From Ceratotherium simum simum (Eukaryota; Chordata; Mammalia; Perissodactyla; Rhinocerotidae): a DNA stretch of 64,000 nt. A program made the translations under genes and the position numbers. Location of the stretch: NCBI RefSeq assembly GCF_000283155.1, contig NW_004454177.1:28323675-28387674 (forward strand). The letters are read 5' to 3'. Each line of letters begins with the position of its first letter. The stretch's first letter is position 1. The notes beneath the pieces were generated by a model that searched no databases, was not told the DNA's origin, and saw nothing but the letters and a program-made list of their open reading frames with translations. Shown in pieces: positions 36,481 to 48,529 of this stretch.

Positions 36481-37319
36481 TTAGTTGCTACTAGCAAATG
36501 CAAAAATGAATGAAAAAATTGTAAATGGTAAAGTTCTAATACAAGTGCAAGTTACTATCACTAATATTGTCAAGAATTCGTTTTGAATAGTCTATTAACT
36601 CAATGTCTGCTGACCAGCAGGAAGTTTGGGAAGTCTATTTTTCAGGATTCCTTATCCACATTCTCCTTTTCTCAAGTTTCCCCCATCAACTTTATCATCC
36701 AGACAGTAAAACTGGGAAAACAAAGCAGCCCTTTGTCATTAACTATATGCATAGTATTTGTTATCATGGTCATTATTATTATTCAAATAACACAGGACAG
36801 CATAGTTCTGTGCCTGCTTTTCAAACGTGGGTTAATAGCAGTTAATCAGTGGTACTTAGAGTTCCTGGATAAACAAAGATGAAATCATGGGCGAATTTTA
36901 CCACCTTCCCCATCTCTAACACTCCCAGGCCACTGCAAATAAGCATGCAAACTGAGTAAAAACTACACTTGCTATGGAGACAAAACATCATTGTAGGTTC
37001 CTCAAATTGCCACCTCTGACTCCCTCTACATGGAAATTCCAGAGGTGTCCCGGAGCAACTTTTAAGTGGGTCAATTTTAATGAAAGATTTTGGGGAGAAA
37101 ATTTAAGTACTCCGATAGCTAAGTAATTTAAAATATTATTTCACATTTGAGCAAATGTATTATGGAATAGACTGTAGAATTCACATAAATTTTGGGGAAG
37201 AAATCCTCAGCCCTCAAAGAAATCGGAATGGTGCTCATGGCCTATCTTTGGGCTCCACCACCACACTCTGAGAAAATGAGACCATCCTCCTATTCCAATA
37301 TGGGGATTTGTGTGGCTAT
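36481..37319. other. Unassigned non-coding DNA
   Basis: No gene or confident repeat seen. Overlapping frames at 36.58-36.88 kb are short and featureless. Confidence 0.4.
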
Positions 37320-37535
37320 GTTTGAGAAGTTCTGGTTGTCAAGAAGAGCCGTGGGTTCAAGTCCTAGTCCTGCCAATTAAGGTCTGCAACCTTGGTTCAA
37401 TTCCCAACCATATCTTTGTCATCTGTGAAATGATGATATTAACATCCACCTCCTAGAACACAGGTGACCCTGGAACAAAAGTACATATGCAAAGAGCTTA
37501 ACTCAGTAAAGGCTCAATAAATCTTAGCCTTTTTC
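37320..37535 (+). repeat. MIR SINE
   Basis: MIR from 5' end to tail: cgtgggttcaagtcctagtc, then gtctgcaaccttggttcaat, then tttgtcatctgtgaaatgat, ending agtaaaggctcaataaatc. Confidence 0.88.
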
Positions 37536-37674
37536 TTCTCCCCCACCCCATTCCCCTTTTGCCACTTGTTATTCAGGATCTCAGTTCATAATGATGCCTG
37601 GAATGCTACCAAACGTCACCTATAACTTCTCGAAGATGCCAAATTATTCCAGTATCCAAAATCTATACAACATC

Positions 37675-37790
37675 TCATTGGTTCATCCATTCGGCAAATA
37701 CACACTGAGCATCTATTTTGTGGCAGGCACTGTCTATGAGTGAAAGGGTTCAGGAGGCAAGAAAGAGTGTGCTAATACACTATTCCAGGC
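37675..37790 (-). repeat. L2 3' end, antisense
   Basis: Shows ttcatccattcggcaaatac, then actgagcatctattttgtgg and caggcactgtctatgagt, which is the conserved L2 3' terminus in reverse. Confidence 0.8.
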
Positions 37791-38419
37791 CATCATTTCA
37801 CAGATGAAGTGTTTTCTGTGACATCAAATCATTACAAAGCCTTCTCAGTTGAGGGAAGGAGGAAAGCAATGACAAAACATGCTGGAATTCCAGGTAGTCC
37901 CAGTGTAGTTTAATTTCTCATCAGTGTTCACTAGGATACTGGGGTCTCAATTCAGTTCTCATCAGGGATTTTAATAATAACCGAAAGCTATTAGTGAGGC
38001 CAAGAAAAAGAAATGAAAAGCCCCCAGACCCAAACAAAGAAGGTTTCCAGCAGCAAAGAGCCACCAAGAAGAAACTACTGAAACTTGGTCACCAGCGCTT
38101 CACCGAGGCAGCCTGCCCATTTACTCTCTTTCCAGTTCAGTGGCAACAGCGATCATACCATTTAGACTCAGCACTCACAGAGGGCTCCAGGCTGCCCGGA
38201 AATCTGCATGGAAGCAAAGAATCAAAATGCCTTTTCATCTAAAGAAATGTGAATTAACTCTCTGCCTTTTTAATTACTCTCAATTACTTTCCCACTATTT
38301 ATAAGGATTTTTTTTTTTTTTGCATAACAAAATCCAACTCTAATCAATATATGCAGTATATCCCAGCTGATTAGTATAATTCTTGCTCCACCATGATGCT
38401 GGAGTTGTGCCAGCCTTAC
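37791..38419. other. Unassigned non-coding DNA
   Basis: No gene or confident repeat. An 82-codon + strand frame at 37994-38242 is unrecognised and lacks clear splice context. Confidence 0.4.
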
Positions 38420-38475
38420 CTTGCACACAATTAAATGTCTGGTAATGCCTGCTGCTACCCAGCAGGCCTCATGAG
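38420..38475 (-). other. Weak candidate exon, 56 nt
   Basis: On the minus strand an excellent pyrimidine tract ending ttttttccctattag precedes 56 bases and then a donor gtaagg (plus positions 38414-38419). One frame is open with two leading bases and 18 codons, starting HEACWVAAGITR, and ends in phase 0. That exit phase does not match the entry phase of the next candidate at 32180-32224. If both were real, another exon must lie between them. The peptide is unrecognised. Confidence 0.17.
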
Positions 38476-40640
38476 CTAATAGGGAAAAAACGGGATTCAC
38501 ATTTGCCTCCACCAGCCCCTAAGTGCCCTCGCTCTCTCTCATCTGCGTGTAGACACGTACAAAGTGGGCCCGGAGAAATAAACGCCTGGAGCAAGCACAG
38601 AAACCTAAAAGGCACAGGAGCATAAGAAAAGGATCTCCCAAGTCTAACTCATCATCTTCTCATTTCAGTAAATTCTTCCAGAAATAAGATATCACTCTTC
38701 CCACCGCCTATTCCAATACTGAACTATGAGCTCATTCTAAGTACAGAAAACACTCAGGTATCCAGATTCACCTAAATCCAATATTATGAATTATGCTCAG
38801 TGTACCTTCAAGCCAATTTTCAATAAACACAAATCACTTAATAAGAAATTAAGAGCATTACACAGTTCTCATGCTCCCATGGATTTGGTGTTAATGAGAT
38901 TTTGTTTGTTAAGCTTACAAAATGAAAAAGTGTCTAAAAGACAGACACAGCCTTTTCCAGTTTCCATTCACTTAAGAAACAGTTATTGAACATTTTTTGT
39001 AATATGACATTCCCAAGACACACACCTGTTCACATGTTGATTTCACTGGCCTGCCCCTCAAATAATGCTTTAGTGCAGTGTAATTGAAGAAAATAAGATA
39101 TCTGGAATTTTACAAGACTTGCATTTTAATCTGTTCTATTACCAATTGTAACTTCATAGATTTATTTATACACTTATACACTGTACAATGTGCCAGACAC
39201 TGTAAATTCAACCCTTAAAGCAAGATTCTCTTGCCCACAATGGTCAAAACTGGGTGAGCAGTACCCCTGGGAACTTCCGTGTCTCAGTATTCACTGGAAT
39301 AGTGTGTTGATTGTAATTTAACAGTTACAGCACAGGTATTTACAAATGATTTAATTTTTAAACATAAATTAGAAAGGCTCCAAGGACTTTGTAATAACAA
39401 CACTCTCACGTACGTATTCTATATTTTCCTAAGAGAGAAAAGACTCAGCACTGAGATGCACTCCCACCTCCCAGTATATTTTACCTTTGGCTGTGAACAT
39501 CAACCTCCATGTGTATGTACCATTAGGTCCATAATTCCTCTAACAGGACCTCCTCAAAAACAAAGCAGTACTACTGAAAGATAACCAGACATTTGGCTGT
39601 ATCCACAATGCCTTCTTGGTGTCTTCACCACACTCCCTGAGAACTTACAGGAAAGACCCACCAATAGATCAGCCAATCAAGGACCTGGGTGTATATGCCT
39701 GGAAGATCTTTCCTTCAACTATAAAATGCAGACTCAAAAATACTCCATTCTACCAGTACCAGAATCATAATGCAGTCCTAATACCTCAGGGATATTTTTC
39801 AGTATTTGGTCATAGATATTTCACTGTGAAAATCAATGCTACACCATTCAAGTTGAGCATAAACAAACGTGGTCATTCAGCTTTAAACATTAAACACTGG
39901 TAAGATCCAGCAATAATAAGAATAGGAGATCAAAGATCAATGTTTTGCCACTGAGCCCTGGGAATTATGGTCTATAGCAGGGAAGAGGTAATTCCAGCAC
40001 AGGTAATTCCATTACAAGGCAGATGGTATAGGTACTATAATAGTAATACAAACTGTAGTGGGGACCTGAGTGCAGAGATGTGAAAAAGCAATACAAGAGG
40101 TAAGGTTTGAGCAAACCTCCAGGATGGCATAGGGCTCTGATCAGTGACTACAGGAGCTGGGGAGGGTGAGGACATAAAAAGGGGCCAAGAAAGAGAAAGG
40201 AGAACAAAAGTTAGGAGCGAGGATTGCAGAAGGTGAGATGCCCTGAGTGGTGATATGGAAGACTTCTCTGGATGTCCCAAAGTCTGGGAAGAGGAGTGAT
40301 CCTATTCAGTATCTTCACAAAGAGCTGATATTGCCAGAGGTGTCATTCTGGGTGGGACCAGCCTGAGCCTACTGCCCAGAAGCTCCTAAGCTTTAACATT
40401 TCCTCAACCTCTCCATAAATGAGGTGGATATTTCCATCCTCTCAGCCCTCCAGTACCATTCAGTCTTCCCCTTTTAGCTTCTCCTCTGGTGCTTCTCCTC
40501 AAAGCAGTGCTGAGGGAGAAGGTCACATTCTAACTTTCAGTTCATCATATATTTGAAAGAAAATATATTTCCCATATGCATACACTCACCTCTCTTTGAG
40601 AAATCTGATGTACAAAAATTTACAGTTAAAAAACAGATTA
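38476..40640. other. Unassigned non-coding DNA, weak L2-like piece
   Basis: A weak antisense L2-like segment lies at about 39155-39240 (cactgtacaatgtgccagac). Otherwise I recognise no gene or repeat. Confidence 0.4.
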
Positions 40641-40884
40641 GGGGCTGGCCTGGGGGTGCAAGCGGTTAAGTGCGCGCGCTCCGCTGCGGCGGCCCGGGGT
40701 TTGCCGGTTCGGATCCTGGGCGCGCACTGACACACCGCTTGGCAAGCCATGCTGTGGCGGCGTCCCATATAAAGTGGAGGAAGATGGGCACAGATGTTAG
40801 CCCAGGGCCAGTCTTGCTCAGCAAAAAAAGAGGAGGACTGGCAGATGTTAGCACAGGGCTGATCTTCCTCACACACACATACAC
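40641..40884 (+). mobile_element. ERE SINE, + strand, double-tail form
   Basis: The head is ggggctggcctgggggtgc, followed by aagcggttaagtgcgcgcgc, the B box ggttcggatcc, then two tail modules (gatgttagcccagggccag and gatgttagcacagggctga). The tail ends in a short CA-rich stretch instead of a pure A-run. The phrase aaaaacagat occurs at both ends (about 40629-40638 and 40885-40894) as the target duplication. CpG-rich, so probably a young copy. Confidence 0.96.
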
Positions 40885-40894
40885 AAAAACAGAT

Positions 40895-42807
40895 AAATCC
40901 AGGAGAAACAAAATATTCTTTACTTTATAAAAGAATGTGCCACCGGATCTGCTTAAACAGTGAGTTTTTCCTAATTGAATGCATTTAAAATGTGGTTTGC
41001 TTTGAAAAATGGGATTTACACTCACGTTTAAAAACATATCTATTCTATAAGAGCAATCTAGGTTTATTCACTTTATTATAATAACCACTGATGAGCTGTA
41101 TGAAAGTGGCAAATCTCATAAAATACCTATATCTCCCTCTCTCTTTTTGGAGAGGAAGTATGTTATTAATCCTACCTATTTAACAGAAATATAGAGAGTA
41201 TAAATTGAACAGACTATGTGCACTGCTGAATACAACTTGGGAATAAAGTGATTAATGCAAATAATTACACATACAAAATCTACACTTCCAAAGTTAAAAG
41301 AAGATTATCTAATTATTGGATAATTCAAGGAGATCTAGGAAATTGATTTGGCAATATAATATATTTTCGTCTTCCATTTCCCAATCAACTGTCTGGATTG
41401 CATAATTTTCTCAATGGAGTAGTTGTCTCCTGAATATAAATGGAAGGCATTATTGTCTCATTACTAATCCAGGGACTTCCAAGCAAATGATGTCACTTCA
41501 ACTCAATAAGAGATGCTGGTGCCATCTTACTAATTTAGGGTCACACATGTATTATGTATTATAAGGTATCTTTTCTGGGCCTATCTAGGTAAACATAATC
41601 CAGTTCAGAAAGTTAATTTTTGAAGGGCCAGGCATCACATTTATTTAGTAATAAGCTCCTGGCAAAATCAGTCCAAGGTAATAAGAGCACTCAATATATT
41701 TTTGCCAACAATGACATGGATTTGAAGAACACAGCACAGGCCATCAGAAAGACTAACAATGTAATGTGTACTTAGTTCACTCAGACTGTGAATGATCTGC
41801 TATGTCTACAGGGAAGATGGAATGCTAGATTACTTTAAACAGCTCCTAGTTAGAGAACATACCTGTGAAGATGAGGATGTTCACATTAACACCAGTACAC
41901 AAGGCAGTTAAAATTTAAATTGTAAACCAGGTAGTGACAAATTCTCAAGGATTCGGTGAACCGTGTTTCTCACTTGTTGTCAACATTCCCAAGTTATTTC
42001 TTTACTAATTGCAGTTCTGTCAAGAGTTTATAATCATCAAATGTGGTTCAAAAAAATTTATATCCCACAATGAGGATATTAAAAAAGAAAGAATTTCCCA
42101 GTGTCCTGTATAATTGGAAACTTTTCCACGTCAACAATCTAGAGTAAAAAGGATTTACACCACTAAACTATCAACCACAAAACTGAAAAAGACTCGGAGA
42201 AATGCAGATAAATTTAATATAGAGCGAATAGTTATAAAGAAGAAATTAATCTCACAAATTACTTTTAAGCTGCTAGAGCAAAAATTGCACTATAATAGTT
42301 TTACTTCCCAAACCCTGTTTTTCAGTGGTACAAAGTCCTGCCTGATGTTTTGCTGACACTTCATAATATTAGGAAATATCATGTGCTCACTGCATGGGAA
42401 TGGCCATCAATGGGAGAACAACATCATCCTAATCAGTTGCAAAGTCAAAAAAAGCACACATCACCGAAGTCAAGAAGCACAAAATGGCAAATGGTCAAGT
42501 TCCAACAGCTAAAAAGATCCAAGACATTATGAGATTTTAATGAGTGAAACATGCCATGAGAAAGAGACCTTCTGTCGATAAATCCAAATCCTGGTTCACT
42601 AATTAAACCATCTAACACAGTGTCTGAATACGTAGACGCCAGACTTCAACATTTCTTAATTATATTCAATTCCAGGAATATTTTTCCATTTAATTGACAT
42701 TCTGAAATGCCTTTACACTCCTATCAGATAGGTACCAAATTCCCAAAGGAGATTACTACACAATTCTGAATTCTGATTCATCTGATTGAAACTGTTATTA
42801 TGAAACA
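40895..42807. other. Unassigned AT-rich non-coding DNA
   Basis: No gene or confident repeat over about 1.9 kb. Short A-rich open frames near 42.1-42.5 kb are featureless. Confidence 0.4.
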
Positions 42808-43075
42808 TTTTTTTTTTTTTTTTTTTTAATGTGGGAAGGATTCACACCACACTTTCTCCAGAACTCCAGCAATGGTAAAGTCATCTGCATTTGGCCCACT
42901 TTCATGTGTACATTTCTTTTTAGTGAGGCTCTCCACAGCCAGGCCAATCTGATGAAACTGTAGCTACAAACTCCCGCCTGGCAGGGGACCATGCCACATG
43001 AATCACACAACACACTGCTCAGCCAATCAGAGCACCAACTGCCATCATTTAGCCACCACTTAGAGCCAAACAGAG
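42808..43075 (-). other. Possible retro-inserted segment with poly(A) tail
   Basis: A pure T-run of about 20 bases (42808-42827) is followed by about 240 bases of more balanced composition than its surroundings. Read on the minus strand this segment ends at a poly(A) tail, as a retroposed transcript would. It does not match ERE, MIR or L2. No polyadenylation signal directly precedes the tail and I found no target duplication, so the call is tentative. Confidence 0.25.
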
Positions 43076-43239
43076 AATTTCAAACCGCAGTCTTAAAAAC
43101 AGACTTCAGATGCCCAAAATATTAATCACAGACTTAAAAAAAACAACAACATCATCATTTGTAATAGATGCTCTAGGTTTCAAAAAAGATCAAGGTACCC
43201 CTCCTCCCAAGATACAGCCTCATTTTGCTTTTGAAGAAA

Positions 43240-43287
43240 ACACACACACACACAACACACACACACACACAACACACACACACACAC
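43240..43287 (+). repeat. (CA)n microsatellite, interrupted
   Basis: A CA tract broken twice by an extra A (caacaca). This interruption pattern suggests an older stabilised repeat. Confidence 0.93.
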
Positions 43288-44039
43288 GCCATGTTTATCT
43301 GATAGAAAAAAATGACATTTATACTGTCATTAAGCACATTTGTCACTAGATTTAATCTCTATTATCTGGCAAGCTTTCAGATGTTTACAAGTGTTAAGTA
43401 ATGTTCAATGATATTTAGTAGCATTAATAATTTGAGATTCATTTCTAAATGTGAAACATAATAGCTGCTCTAGCATACTCGCTTTTTAACCTTCCATGAT
43501 ATGGAAACGGCTATAATTTTTATCAGATAGTTTAGAATTTAATTTAGTTGAAGTTCTGATGTTACAATTAAACTTCCAGTTAACCTTTCATATCTATGCC
43601 TCATTCAACAGCTGGGCTTATCTCTGACATCTCAAAAGAGAAAAGAAATAAAGAATAACTGATATGTTATTTTCCACTGCTGTGTAAAGTACAAGTACCA
43701 GCAAGTCATGGTGAACATTCCCAGTAAAACTTCTAGCATTTTTACCCACATTCCAGAAGCTAGCATTACTAGGTGTGCCATTTACTTGACTTTTTTTTTT
43801 TAATGTTTAAAAGCAAGCAACAGACCTGGAAGCTGAGTTCCTAAAGGACAGAACACCTCAGAGTTCTCTGTGCCAAAGCTAACTCTGAGATTCATAACTA
43901 AGCTGAAAACAGGGAACTAAGAATAGCCAAGTACATCAGTCTGTGAGGAATGAAGTTTCTTCCCAGCACGTGCCAGAAGCATGCCTGCCCAACTTAGTAG
44001 GTTCCTTCCACCTCCGACACTAAACAGTGCTGTGAAGTG
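43288..44039. other. Unassigned non-coding DNA
   Basis: No gene or repeat recognised. Confidence 0.4.
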
Positions 44040-44160
44040 TATGCCTCTTTAGCCACAACTAGACTCTAAGCTCTTTGAGGCCATGATTCATTTTTTTATG
44101 CAACACATTTCTTGTAACCCCTACAAATAAAAAGAGAATTGAGTAAATATTGATGGGTTA
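44040..44160 (+). repeat. L2 3' end, sense, degenerate
   Basis: Contains actagactctaagctctttg, then aggccatgattcattttttt, and a terminal taaatattgatggg, consistent with a decayed L2 3' terminus. Confidence 0.65.
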
Positions 44161-44626
44161 CATCGAGTTCATTTCCCAAATTCAGAATTACATAAAAAAC
44201 AGACCCCAGAGCAAGAGTCCAAGATGAAAAGAGGAAGAATTTCTGTTCCTGGAAATGTTTGAAACTTTCCAAATTTCATTTACTAGCTCCTGGACCACGC
44301 TATGATTACTGTCTGGAGAAGGAACTGAAGCAAACGAGAGTAAAAAGGAGGATAAATCCACATTAGGCAACAGAAGGAACGCTAAGCACTGGCAAAACTG
44401 AGACCCAAAAATGTAGAAGAATGGAAGACGTGAACCTTCCTACTCACCTCCTTCAGGGCCAGTGCAGCTCAACTTCAACTCAGTATGGAGTCCCAGGGGT
44501 TACATCCACAGCAGGAAAATGCAGAGCACATGTTCTTGATTTTCATTCAAATTCCCTGAGGTCTCAGAGCCATGGACAGGAGTAAACTCTCAGTCCAGAT
44601 CTGATGGACAACTTTTGTAGCATTGT
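44161..44626. other. Unassigned non-coding DNA
   Basis: Nothing recognised between the degenerate L2 3' end and the MER5 element. Confidence 0.4.
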
Positions 44627-44800
44627 GCCTCAACCTGGGCTACCCAGTGAAATCTGCTAGGAGGCTTTCAAAAATAATGATGCCTGCCTGGGTGCTACCC
44701 AGAGATTCTGATATAAATGGTCTGGAGGCAACTTGTACATCAGTTGTTTTCAAAGCTTCTGGGTGATTCTAAAGTGCAGTCAAGGTTGAGAACTCTGTTT
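44627..44800 (+). mobile_element. MER5-type hAT transposon
   Basis: Internal order matches MER5: ctaggaggctttcaaaaata, then cccagagattctgatataaa and tggtctggag. Terminal inverted repeats are still visible at both ends (tgcctcaacctggg and caaggttgagaactctg). Confidence 0.82.
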
Positions 44801-46594
44801 TAGGATCACTTTTGGGAGCTTGGGTGGTGTGAGAAGCCTCACACAGTTAACTGTTGAATAATAATAGGTAGTGCCATAAACAACCCATTAAATTTTATGA
44901 AAACAGCAAAAATAAATGATTGTTTAAAGGATCCCCTAAAAGGCAGCTTATTTGTACCCGTACTGTTTAGATATTACCGACAGTCAATCAAAAAACCCAG
45001 AACTAGTGACGTAACCACTTGGAAGCCACAGTGTGTGCATATGCAGGGGAGGAAGTGGGGCATGGGCAAGCACCTGCATGCAGGCTCCCAGACACATAAA
45101 AGTGCCTACAGGTCCTTTCTGAAGTCGGAGGGTGGGCGGGGGCCGGTGGTGGGTAGGGATGGGACAGGCAAAGAGATAATGGAGAAAAGGGCCTGAATAA
45201 ATTCTGGTGTCTTCCCAAAATAGTGAATAACATTCCAACAGCCTATTTGGCCTGTTCCATGAGAATGTTCTTCCAAAAAGGAGCCTGTCCTAAAGAAATG
45301 ACAGAATTAGTTCATTTCATAGTGTCTTGCCTACATTAGGGTTTCCCTAAGAATTATTACATTGGATTATATTCATTGTATGCTCCTCCTAAATTCATAT
45401 TAATTATATTAATCTCTCCCTTCTCCTCTAGGACCCTGTTCGGAGACATTCTTTTGTCAGTTAACAAATATGGCCATGCGTTGATTTCTAGTTTGCACAC
45501 ATGGGTACCTCCCCATCTTTCCAACAAACAGTAAGCACGCAGAAGCAAAAGTTATATTTTACTTTGACAAAGGATATATTTGAATCCTGCCCACTGCCTT
45601 GCAAAAGGAGGTAGGTTCAGTAAATATTACTGAAAAGAAATTTAAAAGAAATGATATTTTTAAAGAGATAAAAGAGACAAAGGAAAATAAAATAAGAAAA
45701 AGAAAAACATAAAAGTGAAGCTTTTTTTAAAGAAAGAAAAATACAGGAAATGACTTTAAATTCCATGTGACTTTACAGAATAAAAACCAAGAGATAAATT
45801 TAAGACATACAAGGGCAAGAGTTAATTAAACAAATGTCCTTTATTAAACAGAGGCTATAATCTGCAGCCTTGGAACCCTGAAAGATCAGAAAGGTGAAAT
45901 ACTAAAATCTGCTCAAGGATGCCTCTCAAGGACCCCTGCACAATTTTTCTGTCCAGGCAAAGCAACTCTCCTAAAGCATTGTCTAAGGAAGGACAATCCC
46001 ACAACCTTCCCCAGACCTCCTCCCAGGCCTCCACATTCATATATATCTATCCAGTGAAAGAAGTAATACACTTTGATTACATGAAGAATTTGACCATTAA
46101 GTTTTGAAATCTGTTCTGTATTTTCTCTATCATCATCATGCCAGCAAATCCATTCTCAAACTTTCATCCTTCTACTTAATACAAAAATATCTCAATTCTA
46201 GAATAGGCTAAAATTAAGACTAATCTGGGAGTGCCATTCAATCCAGAACTACTAGAATGGTTGTCACTGTTACATGTAACTGAGAGCCTATTTTGGTAGA
46301 CTAGCAATCAACTTGAAGCCACTAGACAAGTGTCAAATATGTTCTCAACAAATTTAATCTGTAGCATTAAACTGAATCTTTTTGTTTTTCTTTCTTTAAG
46401 GAAAGGCAAGCTTTCCTAAAATTATTCTTGGGAAGAAATTTGGGCAATGCAAACAAAGAAAGCTTATTTAAAAAGTAGGTATTATTCAATTGACAGAAAA
46501 ATCAGTAAGTTTGAGAAGCCAATAGAATCAAACCAATAGAATCAAACACCAAAAAGATATTTACCCTCAGGGTTTTCACAGAGGAAGTCACCTA
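44801..46594. other. Unassigned non-coding DNA with A-rich tract
   Basis: A low-complexity A-rich stretch lies at about 45630-45745. A G-rich patch (gtgggcgggggccggtggtg) lies at 45130-45150. No gene or confident repeat is seen otherwise. Confidence 0.4.
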
Positions 46595-46760
46595 AGCCAC
46601 AAGTATTTATTTGTGCCTATTAGGCAGTAGGCACTGTGGTCATCCTCAAGAGAACAAACTATAAAACACAGACCCAACCCTCACAATTAAGTAGAAATAT
46701 GCTCATAATGACATACTCAACAATTAGAGATTGAAAAGTATTTCAGAAAATTTTAACAAT
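46595..46760 (-). repeat. L2-like 3' end fragment, antisense, weak
   Basis: The phrase tgcctattaggcagtaggca followed by ctgtggtcatcctcaagaga resembles the antisense L2 3' terminus but is strongly diverged. Confidence 0.5.
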
Positions 46761-48529
46761 AAGCAATATTCACAAGGGTTGTGTTTCTTCCTCTATTTTT
46801 TTTAAGACTGCATATCTGGGGAAATCAGGGGCTCTCTTATCTAAAGGAAGGAATTGGGCAGGAGACATGTCCTTCCCTCTAGGTCTGTCAGACCCCTTTC
46901 TTTTACATTTTCATTCCTCCTAGTGTTTGTCACAATCAGCAAAGACAACAGTTCATCAATAGTCCTTCCCAGCTATCAAAGGAAATCAATCCATATGGAC
47001 TGGCACACCTGATCCCATCAGATGATCCCCACTCCATGCTCCTGCAGAAGGAAAAAACTAGGAATGACCCACAATGGAAGAAACCAGACATCCTCAATAT
47101 TATCCTTCCCCTCTTGCCCCAGTGGAAAAAGCCAACCCTCCAGTCAACTGGACAGATGTGGGGTATCACTGAACATCACACCCAACTCCAGAAAGGATAA
47201 GATAAAGCCGCCATTGGTCCTATTTGTGTTATGAGCTATTAATATAGCATAACAATACTACAGCCACCGGGAGTGCTCCTCAGACCAGTTAGTAATGACT
47301 AAATATCCTCTCCTCACTGTAATTGCCTATTTCTTTCTATTTGACATAATTCATCAGCCAGATTAGAGCAGGCCCTTCTGCAGTGTATGAAGAAAGCAAG
47401 GATGATAACACAACCTGACACATCAAAATGTTCTTATGTGAGCAGCCTGAAGAGCTGCTGCTTTACAAAAAGCTGTGAGCAGGCAAAATAACCATATAGC
47501 ATTCAGGTCAGTGGGCATCCACTCAGTTTATTGCAACTCATTTCATTTTTTAGTAGCTCAGCACAACGGTAATTGCTGGTTAACAAATAGACTGGGTCCT
47601 GACTATTAAAAAAAAAAAAAAAAAACTCCCCAAAATGACTCTGCCAGGAACCAGAATAGTAAAATTTGAAAAAAGGGGGGCGGGGCTTGATAGCCAGTCA
47701 CTGGTCAACAAACACTGGCTGTGAAAATCCTGCAGCTACAAGAGATGGAGCCGGCTCAGCAACTGACCGATTTCTGATCTCTGTGCCAGCTGCCTTTTAT
47801 GTGGATTTCTCTGTGTGGCTCAGATATGAAGACATTATAACTGGACAGTTCTGGGAACTTTCTTTTTCCAGTGCACTGTGCATAGAAACTGGCCCCAGCA
47901 CCATTCATTGTCCGAGTTCCAAAAAGGCAACAAGGATTCATGATTAAACATCAGTATTTGGTTTAATTCTAAGAGACAACTTTTCTCCTTGTAATATGGT
48001 AAAAACCCTTCCCGCACTCCAACCCTATTAGAAAAAAAGCACATCAAAGAGCTGAAGTTAGTATGCATTTTTTGTCTTTGTGTTTTGGCGCCCTGGTTTT
48101 CTTGGCTGTCCTTTATTCTCTCACTGCTCAACTGCTCCAATTTAGGAATAAGAACTCAAAAAAAAAAAAAAAAAAACAGGAGCAGTTGGCTCTGTGCAAT
48201 TTCCAGGATTCTGCAGAATCTCAATCTCTCGGCCTCTTCTCCCTCCTCTCTCCTCCATCCCCTCCCTTCCTTTCCTTCTCAGATTCAAATCTCCACGTCA
48301 CAAAGCAGAACATCATTCAAGCGTTAGATAAACGTTAGGAGAAGTTCGGTGCCTGCCGGTGGAGACGAAATCGGGACTCTCTTTGATCCATACTGAGAAG
48401 TGGGCACCTCAGTCCTCAATTCCTAGATCGAGGGCTTCCCCATTCCACCACCTGAACTTGTCGCCTGGATCAGGCGCAAAGTCGTCTGCAGTCTTTCTGG
48501 CTGGTTCTCCGTCTCTGCATTTATTTTAA
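46761..48529. other. Non-coding DNA upstream or downstream of the CpG island
   Basis: A transition zone between AT-rich DNA and the CpG island. It contains A-runs at about 47608-47625 and 48157-48176 and an isolated GC box (ggggcggggc) at about 47678-47687. A pyrimidine-rich patch lies near 48230-48285. No coding exon recognised. Confidence 0.45.
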
